Positions 1 to 5,672 of a stretch of DNA of 6,599 bases are shown here, piece after piece. This stretch comes from an uncultured Bacteroidales bacterium (lineage in GTDB: Bacteria > Bacteroidota > Bacteroidia > Bacteroidales > UBA932), in the NCBI GenBank assembly GCA_946062035.1, contig CAMGTS010000070.1, forward strand, positions 1 through 6,599, in the 5' to 3' direction. The notes beneath the pieces were generated by a model. It was not told where the DNA came from. It saw nothing but the letters and a program-made list of their open reading frames with translations, and did not search any database. How positions within the stretch are numbered: position 1 is the stretch's first letter; the number at the start of each line of letters is the position of its first letter. The position numbers and the translations under genes are program-made.

Positions 1-197
1 ATACGCTTTTTCTAAAATCATATACAAAACGTTTATATTTTGACATTCCACCTATGCACTGTCTCCCGGTCAGAAGGAACGTGATTGTAACTGATGATGT
101 GATCGAGGGTAACAATTCACTTGTGATTCAGGAGGCGGCCAACAGAGTTGTATCAGCGCAAACCATTATTAAAGAGATACTTAGAGGAATACAATAA
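1..197 (+). CDS. argF': N-acetyl/N-succinylornithine carbamoyltransferase, C-terminal end (partial)
   Basis: This is the 3' end of a transcarbamylase gene whose start lies left of the window; 64 codons are visible, in the frame beginning at base 3. The signature HCLPVRRN (bases 57-80) is the ornithine-transcarbamylase-type HCLP loop that contacts carbamoyl phosphate and the amino substrate. It is followed by VTDDVIEG and EAANR, which resemble the Bacteroides N-succinylornithine carbamoyltransferase rather than ordinary OTCases. The family transfers a carbamoyl group to N-acylornithine, giving N-acylcitrulline. In the Xanthomonas N-acetylornithine enzyme a carboxylated lysine lies two residues after RRN. 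Here that position is isoleucine (NVIV), as I recall for the succinyl-specific enzyme. The residues that decide acetyl versus succinyl lie outside the window. The stop TAA shares its last A with the argB ATG, so the two are probably translated together. Confidence 0.87.
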   Translation, partial: TLFLKSYTKRLYFDIPPMHCLPVRRNVIVTDDVIEGNNSLVIQEAANRVVSAQTIIKEILRGIQ

Positions 198-976
198 TGG
201 GCAGGCTCAATGTGATAAAAATCGGAGGCAATGTCATTGACAATGAAGAGCTTCTTGAGCATTTCCTTGACAATTTAGCCGAACTGCCGCAGCCATTGGT
301 TGTTGTTCATGGCGGAGGTGCGATAGCTACCGGCCTAAGCAAAAAATTGGGTATAGAGGTAAAAATGGTAAATGGCAGAAGGGTAACCGATTCAGAGACA
401 ATCAAGGTGGCGACAATGGTCTATGCCGGTCTTGTAAACAAGAAATTGGTCGCCGCTCTACAGAAACGTGGAGTCAACGCTTTTGGCTTGTGCGGGGCTG
501 ACGGGGACTGCATCCGTTCCGGCAAAAGAAACTCCGAAGATATCGACTGGGGATTTGTCGGCGATGTTCTTCCTGATGGTGTAAACGGCTCCCTTTTAGA
601 AAGGTTGTTAGAGGCTGGGATTGTTCCCGTAATGTGTGCGATAACGCACGACGGAAACGGAAATCTTCTGAACACCAACGCCGATACCATAGCTAAAGAG
701 GTGGCTTCGGCATTAGCCGGCATATACGATGTCGAATTGACGTATTGCTTTGAAAAACAAGGAGTTTTGGCAGACCCTTCTGACGACGAATCGTACATTC
801 CAGAAATTACCCCGGATAATTATCATGAACTTGTTGAATCCAAGGTTATCGCAGGAGGTATGATTCCTAAATTGGACAATGCGTTCCTCTCCCTCAAACA
901 TGGTGTGAAGAGAGTGTTGATAAAACATGCCGCTAACATAACCAACACTAAACAAACCATTGTAAAATTATCATGA
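197..976 (+). CDS. argB: N-acetylglutamate (N-succinylglutamate) kinase ArgB
   Basis: Cytoplasmic amino-acid kinase that phosphorylates the gamma-carboxylate of N-acylglutamate with ATP, the second step of arginine synthesis. It has 259 residues, the normal family length. Visible motifs are VIKIGG with the ATP-phosphate lysine K8, the glycine loop HGGG (38-41), the substrate-binding NGRRVTD (59-65), LLNTNAD (157-163, with D163 matching the catalytic Asp162 of E. coli) and GGMIPK (220-225, with K225 matching E. coli Lys217). The segment YCFEKQGVL (183-191) replaces the usual LLTDVPGVL and is typical of Bacteroides ArgB. The Bacteroides pathway is known to run on succinylated intermediates, so the natural substrate may be N-succinylglutamate; this is inferred from lineage, not seen directly. 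The first base of ATG is the last base of the preceding stop, and its own TGA overlaps the next ATG (ATGA). This supports the chosen start and translational coupling. Confidence 0.95.
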   Translation: MGRLNVIKIGGNVIDNEELLEHFLDNLAELPQPLVVVHGGGAIATGLSKKLGIEVKMVNGRRVTDSETIKVATMVYAGLVNKKLVAALQKRGVNAFGLCGADGDCIRSGKRNSEDIDWGFVGDVLPDGVNGSLLERLLEAGIVPVMCAITHDGNGNLLNTNADTIAKEVASALAGIYDVELTYCFEKQGVLADPSDDESYIPEITPDNYHELVESKVIAGGMIPKLDNAFLSLKHGVKRVLIKHAANITNTKQTIVKLS

Positions 977-2118
977 CAGAGAGAAACAACGATACCACGT
1001 TGGAGATACTGACGGATGAGGCGACAAGTCTTCTTAAGGAAATCATAAGGATTCCGGCATGCTCTTTTGAAGAGAAAAAGAAAAGCGACCATATATATGA
1101 TTATCTGGTTTCCAAGGGAGTACAAAAAATCAGCAGAATCGGCTGCAATATTGTCGCCTGCCCTAAAGACTTCGATCCTCAATTGCAGACTGTCATGTTC
1201 TGTTCCCACATCGATACTGTCAATCCTGTGGAAAGCTATACGATTGACCCCTACTCTGGCATAGAGCTTAATGGCAAAGTCATGGGATTGGGAAGCAATG
1301 ATGATGGTGGAAGTGTTGTAAGTCAAATATTTACATTTCTGAATCTTTGTTATGGATATTGCGGTTCCGACAGATTGAATCAGAATAGCGGTAATGCGGA
1401 AAACTTGAATGTCAACCTGCTACTCGTACTTTCCGCCGAAGAGGAGAAAAGCGGAAAGAACGGTATGGGGTCCGTTATAAAGAAGCTCTCTGAAACTCCT
1501 GACAAAAAGATATTTCCAGATTTTGCGATAGTAGGAGAACCTACAGGCATGAAAGCCGCTACAGCAGAAAAGGGATTGATCGTTTTAGACGGATTGGCGA
1601 CCGGTAAAAGCGGACACGCCGCACGCAATGAGGGGATAAATGCTTTGTATATCGGCATTGACGATATCAACAGAATCAGGAACCACAAATTCCGCCGCAA
1701 GTCCAAACTCATGGGGGATGTAAAAGTCACTGTTACTCAGGCGAGCGGAGGTAAACTCCACAATGTCGTTCCAGACAAGTTCTCATTTATCGTGGACATC
1801 AGGCCGAATGAGCGTTACACCAATGAAGAAATAGTGGGTACACTCCAAAAGTTGACAAAGAGCACGCTGACCCCAAGAAGCATGGAGCACAGAGTCTCCT
1901 ATACACCTAAAAATCACAGACTTATAAAGGCAGTCAAAAAGTCCGGCATCGAATGTTTCGAATCCCCTACCACATCTGACTGGACCCGCATACCATGTCC
2001 GGCAATTAAAATCGGCCCGGGCAGGTCGGAAAGGAGTCATCAGGCTGATGAATTCATATTTAAAAGCGAAATAAGAGAGGGGATAGAAAAATATATTGAA
2101 TTAATCAAAGCTCTGTAA
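973..2118 (+). CDS. argE: M20 family metallo-deacylase, ArgE-type (N-acetyl/N-succinylornithine or citrulline deacylase)
   Basis: Two-zinc amidohydrolase of the ArgE/DapE/CPG2 (M20) family, 381 residues. Its place between argB and argH says that it removes the acyl group from N-acylcitrulline or N-acylornithine. The metal and catalytic residues are all present: HID (H79 and D81), the bridging aspartate in SNDDGG (D110), the glutamate cluster EEE (156-158, containing the catalytic base and a zinc ligand), VGEP (E189) and a C-terminal RSHQADE histidine (H356). The central dimerisation domain carries GKSGHAAR, whose H215 is the conserved histidine that completes the partner's active site. There is a polar, Asn-rich stretch of about 20 residues (about 128-147) between the D110 helix and the LLLVLSAEE strand that seems longer than in Bacteroides ArgE. 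The start is fixed by the ATGA overlap with argB. Family membership is near certain; substrate specificity (acetyl or succinyl) is inferred from context. DapE is a less likely alternative. Confidence 0.88.
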   Translation: MTERNNDTTLEILTDEATSLLKEIIRIPACSFEEKKKSDHIYDYLVSKGVQKISRIGCNIVACPKDFDPQLQTVMFCSHIDTVNPVESYTIDPYSGIELNGKVMGLGSNDDGGSVVSQIFTFLNLCYGYCGSDRLNQNSGNAENLNVNLLLVLSAEEEKSGKNGMGSVIKKLSETPDKKIFPDFAIVGEPTGMKAATAEKGLIVLDGLATGKSGHAARNEGINALYIGIDDINRIRNHKFRRKSKLMGDVKVTVTQASGGKLHNVVPDKFSFIVDIRPNERYTNEEIVGTLQKLTKSTLTPRSMEHRVSYTPKNHRLIKAVKKSGIECFESPTTSDWTRIPCPAIKIGPGRSERSHQADEFIFKSEIREGIEKYIELIKAL

Positions 2119-2151
2119 CATAGAAAGATATAACATCACACATTATTGAAT

Positions 2152-3441
2152 ATGGCAACACTTTGGAACAAAGGGACGAAAGCGACAGATATTGTAGAGA
2201 ACTTTACGGTAGGACAAGACAGAATACTTGACCTTCGTTTGGCGAAATATGATGTCCAGGGGTCCATAGCACATATAAAAATGCTTGCATCCATAGGCCT
2301 GCTTAAAAATGACGAGGAGGCTACGCTTGAAAATGAACTGGTGAATATTGCAGGACAAATAGAAAACGGAGAGTTCAGGCTGGAAGATGATGTGGAAGAC
2401 ATTCACTCGCAAATTGAGCTTATGCTGACAAGAAAACTCGGTGAAATCGGCAAAAAGATTCACTCGGGCCGTTCAAGGAACGATCAGGTTCTTGTTGACC
2501 TTAAATTGTTTCTTAAAGACGAATGTTGCAAAATAAGAGATGAGATACTAAGCTTGTTCGACACTCTTATCACTTTAAGTGAAAAATATAAGAAGGTACT
2601 GATGCCGGGCTATACGCATTTTCAGATCGCGATGCCCTCATCTTTCGGACTTTGGCTTGGCGCATACGCTGAATCACTTGCGGATGATATGCTCATGTTG
2701 AAAGCCGCATACCAGATATCAGACATGAATCCGCTTGGAAGCGCCGCCGGGTATGGAAGCTCTTTCCCTTTAGACAGAGTCGCTACGACTAAATCTCTCA
2801 GATTCAAGACACTGAGTTACAATTCTATAGCCGCACAAATGGGACGAGGCAAGACAGAAAAGGCTGTTGCCGCCGCTTTGGGAATAATCGCCGGCACACT
2901 AAATAAACTTGCGGAGGATTGCTGTATATATATGTCCGGAAACTTCGGATTCATCAAATTCCCCGATGAGCTTACGACAGGGAGCAGCATAATGCCACAC
3001 AAAAAAAATCCTGACGTATGGGAAATCATCAGGGGTAATTGCAATATAATTCAATCAAAATTTACAGAGATATCCATGATGACGACAAACCTGCCACATG
3101 GCTATCATAGAGATTATCAGCTTCTTAAAGAGACCCTGTTCCCTGCTTTGGAAAAGATGCACGACTGTATCGGAATGACCCGCTATATGTTAGAGAATAT
3201 GATCGTGAACAAAGACATATTATCCAATCCTATATATGACTATATGTTCACCGTTGAAAGAGTCAACGCATTAGTGCTCGACGGTATGCCATTCAGGGAC
3301 GCATACAGGAAAGTCGGAGAGGAAGTCAATTCCGGAAAATTCAGATATGATCATAAAGAATTGAAACACACACATTTAGGAAGTATAGGAAATTTAGCAA
3401 CTAAGGAGATTAAAAAGAAAATGCGGCAAGCCAAATTCTAA
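2152..3441 (+). CDS. argH: Argininosuccinate lyase ArgH
   Basis: Cytoplasmic homotetrameric lyase of the fumarase/aspartase superfamily that splits argininosuccinate into arginine and fumarate, the last step of the pathway. From the ATG at 2152 it is 429 residues. The three conserved regions are visible: HSGRSRNDQV (104-113), GYTHFQ (153-158, with H156 matching the conserved histidine of C1) and the superfamily signature GSSIMPHKKNPD (277-288), which carries the catalytic serine. The N-terminal FTVGQDRILDLRLAKYDVQGS and C-terminal HTHLGSIGNL are typical of Bacteroides ArgH. An in-frame TTG at 2146 would add two residues, but the ATG gives the family-like start MATLWNKG. The gene follows the M20 deacylase after 33 bases with no promoter-like element in the gap, so it is read as the last gene of the arginine operon. 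Its last codons (ATG CGG CAA G) also form one arm of the terminator of the convergent ribonuclease gene. Confidence 0.95.
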   Translation: MATLWNKGTKATDIVENFTVGQDRILDLRLAKYDVQGSIAHIKMLASIGLLKNDEEATLENELVNIAGQIENGEFRLEDDVEDIHSQIELMLTRKLGEIGKKIHSGRSRNDQVLVDLKLFLKDECCKIRDEILSLFDTLITLSEKYKKVLMPGYTHFQIAMPSSFGLWLGAYAESLADDMLMLKAAYQISDMNPLGSAAGYGSSFPLDRVATTKSLRFKTLSYNSIAAQMGRGKTEKAVAAALGIIAGTLNKLAEDCCIYMSGNFGFIKFPDELTTGSSIMPHKKNPDVWEIIRGNCNIIQSKFTEISMMTTNLPHGYHRDYQLLKETLFPALEKMHDCIGMTRYMLENMIVNKDILSNPIYDYMFTVERVNALVLDGMPFRDAYRKVGEEVNSGKFRYDHKELKHTHLGSIGNLATKEIKKKMRQAKF

Positions 3442-3451
3442 CTTGCCGCAT
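3411..3451 (-). terminator. Rho-independent terminator of the RNase G/E gene, inside the argH 3' end
   Basis: A perfect 10-bp inverted repeat, ATGCGGCAAG (3421-3430) with CTTGCCGCAT (3442-3451), encloses an 11-base loop. Read on the minus strand the stem is followed directly by TTTCTTTTTA (3420 down to 3411), a good U-tract. On the plus strand the stem is followed by AAACCGATTTC, which is poor. The hairpin therefore fits termination of the leftward ribonuclease transcript best, 19 bases beyond its stop codon. It may still slow or partly stop the rightward arginine transcript. Confidence 0.8.
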
Positions 3452-3469
3452 AAACCGATTTCTAAACTT

Positions 3470-5038
3470 TTACTCTTCGTCGAGAGGTTCGCCGGAAGGA
3501 CTTTGCCACTGCGCTTGCAATAGTGAAAAATCCGTATTGATTTTCGTCTTGATGGTGCACGTATATTTCTTGCACCAATCTTTCACTATCGTCCGGAACA
3601 TCCCTTTGCGCTTAGTCAAATAAGCTTCAAGCACCGGATTCACCTCTAAGCAGAAGGACTTGATATTCCTCTCTTTCACATAGTAGGACAGTTGTCTTTC
3701 CAACTGTTCGTCTACCAATATGCTTGGAGCGATTTCTCCCGTACCGTGGCACATAGGACATTTTTCAGTCACATTGATTTCTGTTGCGGGACGTACCCTT
3801 TGGCGGGTAATCTGCATAAGGCCGAATTTGGTAAGAGGCAGGATATTATGCTTCGCCCTATCGTTATGCATCAGCTCCTGCATGTGCTTGAATAGTTTCG
3901 CACGGTTTTCCCCATCTTCCATATCGATGAAGTCAACTATTACGATTCCTCCCAAATCCCTGAGTCTCATTTGCCTTGCGATTTCATCCGCGGCATGGGT
4001 GTTAACCTCGAAGATATTATCTTCCTGTTCGACCCCTTTTTTGACTCTCGTACCGCTATTAACGTCTACAACATTAAGAGCCTCAGTATGTTCAATGACC
4101 AAATAAGCCCCTTTCTTTATCGGGACAACTTTACCAAAAGAACCCTTTATCTGCCTTGTAACATCGAATGCGTCAAGAATAGGTTCGTGCCCTTTATAGA
4201 GCTTCACGATCTTTTCCTGCTCCGGCGCTATGGTCCTTATGTAATCTTTAACCTCATGATAAATATCCTCATCGTTCACCTCTATTGATGAAAATGAGTC
4301 ATTCAGAAGGTCTCTCAAAATCGTCGTAGTCCTGCTGTTTTCAGTAAACAGTAGCTGTGGTGGTTTGGAGTTCGCAAGTTTCTTGCATCCTGCCTCCCAT
4401 TTTTCTATGAGTGAAGTAAGTTCCGCATCGAGAACCGCAGCTTTCTTACCTTCGGCGGCGGTTCTGATAATCGCTCCGTAGTTTTTAGGAAGAATACTCT
4501 GTACCAGACGTTCCAAACGTCTTTTTTCCTCTTTTGACGATATTTTCTGCGAAATGCTGACCTTTTCAGCGAACGGAAGGAGAACAACATTTCTTCCGGC
4601 TATGGATATTTCCGCAGTAAGTCTTGAACCTTTTGTTGAAATAGGCTCCTTTACAATCTGAACAACTATCTGTTGTCCCGGCGTGAGCACGTCTTCAATC
4701 TTTCCTTCTTTTTCCAAGATAGGACCGATCCTGACATTGGAGTAAAAAGCTTTAAGATCCCGGTTGGTATTTATCTGTTTGGTAAAATAATCGAAAGCCT
4801 TGAAATTCAGCCCTAAATCCAAATAATGGATAAATGCGTCCTTATTGTCACCAATATCGACAAAAGCCGCATTCAGAGCCGGCATTACTTTCTTTACCTT
4901 ACCAAGATAGACATCACCGACCTGACAAGTCGCAGGGCTGTTATTAGTCTCCTTGTTAAGTTCCATCAGACGATGATCCTCCAACAAGGCGATAGTAATT
5001 TCAGCCGGACTTACATCTATGATTAAATCTTTCTCCAT
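3470..5038 (-). CDS. rng: Ribonuclease G/E family endoribonuclease
   Basis: Endoribonuclease of the RNase E/G family, 522 residues, close to RNase G length and without the long C-terminal scaffold of enterobacterial RNase E. The family cuts single-stranded AU-rich RNA, favours 5'-monophosphate ends, and acts in 16S rRNA 5' maturation and mRNA decay in the cytoplasm. An S1-type RNA-binding region is visible at about 38-145 (GDVYLGKVKKVMPALNAAFVDIG, then ILEKEGKIEDVLTPGQQIVVQ, an insertion of the Bacteroidota type). The magnesium-binding catalytic aspartates sit in VVDVNSG (D325) and DLGGIVIVDFIDM (D369). The zinc-link cysteines are in CPMCHGTG (C427 and C430), used for dimerisation. The ATG at 5038 begins MEKDLIIDVSP, the usual N-terminus of the family. 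It is third in a leftward unit after HU and a tiny basic protein. A terminator-like hairpin ends 3 bases before its ATG and no separate promoter was recognised. Confidence 0.94.
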   Translation of the reverse strand: MEKDLIIDVSPAEITIALLEDHRLMELNKETNNSPATCQVGDVYLGKVKKVMPALNAAFVDIGDNKDAFIHYLDLGLNFKAFDYFTKQINTNRDLKAFYSNVRIGPILEKEGKIEDVLTPGQQIVVQIVKEPISTKGSRLTAEISIAGRNVVLLPFAEKVSISQKISSKEEKRRLERLVQSILPKNYGAIIRTAAEGKKAAVLDAELTSLIEKWEAGCKKLANSKPPQLLFTENSRTTTILRDLLNDSFSSIEVNDEDIYHEVKDYIRTIAPEQEKIVKLYKGHEPILDAFDVTRQIKGSFGKVVPIKKGAYLVIEHTEALNVVDVNSGTRVKKGVEQEDNIFEVNTHAADEIARQMRLRDLGGIVIVDFIDMEDGENRAKLFKHMQELMHNDRAKHNILPLTKFGLMQITRQRVRPATEINVTEKCPMCHGTGEIAPSILVDEQLERQLSYYVKERNIKSFCLEVNPVLEAYLTKRKGMFRTIVKDWCKKYTCTIKTKINTDFSLLQAQWQSPSGEPLDEE

Positions 5039-5041
5039 AAT

Positions 5042-5077
5042 AAAAAAATCTAAAGCAGAATTAATCTGCTTTAGATT
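5042..5077 (-). terminator. Terminator-like hairpin between the small basic gene and rng
   Basis: AATCTAAAGCAG (5047-5058) pairs perfectly with CTGCTTTAGATT (5066-5077), giving a 12-bp stem with a 7-base loop. On the minus strand the stem runs straight into a run of T (5048 down to 5042), the form of an intrinsic terminator for the HU and small-protein transcript. It starts about 20 bases after the small gene's stop codon. It lies immediately before the rng ATG, so rng must be read by leakage through it, or from a start site inside the gap, or be exposed by processing. It could act as an attenuator or an RNase landing site; that role is inferred. Confidence 0.75.
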
Positions 5078-5098
5078 AAAATCACTTGGACGTTAGAA

Positions 5099-5191
5099 CT
5101 ACTTACGCTTCTTATGTCTGTTCTTACGAAGACGTTTCTTGCGTTTGTGAGTAGCCATCTTATGTCCTTTTCTTTTCTTTCCGCTTGGCAT
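5099..5191 (-). CDS. 30-residue highly basic protein, candidate Bacteroidota ribosomal protein (possibly bL38)
   Basis: A 30-codon frame runs from ATG (5191) to TAG (5099). The protein starts MPSGKKRKGHKMATHK and ends RKNRHKKRK. Seventeen of 30 residues are Lys or Arg and three are His; there are no acidic residues. Such a composition, with alternating KRKK/RLRK/RHKK blocks, is that of a small ribosomal RNA-binding protein. It begins 12 bases after the HU stop codon and ends before the rng hairpin, so it is very likely co-transcribed with HU and with an RNase that matures rRNA. Bacteroidota ribosomes are known to contain an extra small protein named bL38 (Flavobacterium johnsoniae ribosome structure). 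I suspect this could be it, but I cannot confirm the sequence match from memory. A second ATG at codon 12 would give 19 residues. The coding call is fairly safe; the name is not. Confidence 0.72.
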   Translation of the reverse strand: MPSGKKRKGHKMATHKRKKRLRKNRHKKRK

Positions 5192-5203
5192 AATTCAAAA
5201 ATA

Positions 5204-5479
5204 TTACTTACCGCCCTTAACTTTAAAAGCCTTAGCTGCCTTGAATGCAGGAACGTTATGAGCAGGTATTGTTATTGTTGTATTCTTAGAAATGTTTCTT
5301 GCGACTTTCTTAGCGCGCTTCTTGATAACGAAAGAACCGAAGCCACGGAGGTAAACATTCTCTCCCTTCTTCAAAGACGTCTTAACGCCATCCATGAATC
5401 CTTGAATAACACGTGCTACTGCAACCTTCTCCATTCCGGTCTTCTTAGCAACCTCATTAATGATATCAACTTTAGTCAT
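5204..5479 (-). CDS. HU/IHF family DNA-binding protein
   Basis: Nucleoid-associated histone-like protein, 91 residues, the normal HU length. The N-terminal helical dimerisation part (1-40) begins MTKVDIINEVAKKTGM. The family signature region includes LRGFGSFVIKKR (44-55), followed by the beta-ribbon arm RNISKNTTITIP (61-72) and a C-terminal helix PAFKAAKAFK (77-86). The usual RNP tip that kinks DNA by proline intercalation is RNI here (I63), which as I recall is common in one Bacteroidota HU subfamily, so its bending may differ from E. coli HU. It is the first gene of the leftward unit, with a well-matched Bacteroidota promoter and an AT-rich leader of about 30 bases without a Shine-Dalgarno sequence. 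Confidence 0.93.
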   Translation of the reverse strand: MTKVDIINEVAKKTGMEKVAVARVIQGFMDGVKTSLKKGENVYLRGFGSFVIKKRAKKVARNISKNTTITIPAHNVPAFKAAKAFKVKGGK

Positions 5480-5516
5480 AATAAATATAATTGTTAATTA
5501 GTAAAATTTCGGAGAG

Positions 5517-5548
5517 CGAAAGTAGTGTTTTTTTTGATATTAAACAAA
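5517..5548 (-). promoter_or_regulatory. Bacteroidota-type promoter of the HU - small protein - rng unit
   Basis: Read on the minus strand, TTTG (5548-5545) is followed after 20 bases by TACTTTCG (5524-5517). The Bacteroidota sigma factor uses -33 TTTG and -7 TAnnTTTG with a spacer of about 19-21, so both elements fit with a single mismatch (C for T) in the -7 box. The predicted transcript start is near 5510, giving a leader of about 30 bases before the HU ATG. The spacer contains an A-rich run. Confidence 0.68.
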
Positions 5549-5655
5549 TGATAATCAATTTTTTCCCTGCTGCAAGCCGCTCAGAACCTGTATTTGGAAC
5601 GCTTTCCGAACAAGCTGCACCTATTTGTATTACCTTTGGCGGGGACGATACATGA
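5548..5655 (+). other. 35-codon open frame in the HU/Omp85 divergent region (doubtful gene)
   Basis: A frame from ATG 5548 to TGA 5655 encodes 35 residues containing FFPAASRSEPVFGTLSEQ and ending CITFGGDDT. The stretch from about 5565 is clearly richer in G+C than the AT-rich HU leader beside it, and its TGA overlaps the ATG at 5652 in an ATGA arrangement. Against a real gene: its first codon overlaps the HU -33 element, the rightward -7 element lies inside it, and I recognise no family. It may be a remnant of a gene end, a leader region, or chance. I list it because the stretch holds nothing else that explains its composition. Confidence 0.15.
5631..5638 (+). promoter_or_regulatory. -7 element of a rightward Bacteroidota promoter for the Omp85-like gene
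   Basis: TACCTTTG is a full match to the -7 TAnnTTTG consensus. A transcript would begin near 5644 and reach the GTG start at 5669 after about 25 bases. No good -33 TTTG is found 19-21 bases upstream (TTTC at 5603-5606 is four or five bases too far), so the promoter is only partly supported. Confidence 0.42.
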
Positions 5656-5672
5656 GTGATTTTACAAAGTGA
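5652..5672 (+). other. Six-codon leader frame or misread N-terminus of the Omp85-like gene
   Basis: ATG at 5652 opens MSDFTK and stops at TGA 5670-5672, which overlaps the GTG start of the next frame (GTGA). As written it would be a mini leader frame coupled to the Omp85-like gene. One additional T in the four-T run at 5660-5663 would join it in frame to the gene, giving an N-terminus MSDFYKVKKWLTILVF with an ordinary ATG. The sequence alone cannot decide between these. Confidence 0.35.

Noticed and set aside
183..187. AGAGG as a Shine-Dalgarno site for argB
   Set aside because: The bases are codons of the preceding gene and the other genes here lack such sites; Bacteroidota ribosomes are known to mask the anti-Shine-Dalgarno, so overlap coupling explains the start better.
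421..798. Minus-strand open frame inside argB
   Set aside because: It is antisense to clear catalytic motifs of ArgB and has no family resemblance.
2146..2151. TTG at 2146 as the argH start
   Set aside because: It adds only two residues before an ATG at 2152 that gives the family-like MATLW start; the ATG is preferred.
3421..3451. The hairpin as a strong terminator for the arginine operon
   Set aside because: The plus strand downstream of the stem has AAACCG rather than a U-run, so only the minus-strand direction is well supported.
3720..4106. Open frames on the plus strand inside the RNase G/E gene
   Set aside because: They are antisense to a well-conserved gene, with Ser/Leu/Ile/Cys-rich shadow composition and no domain.
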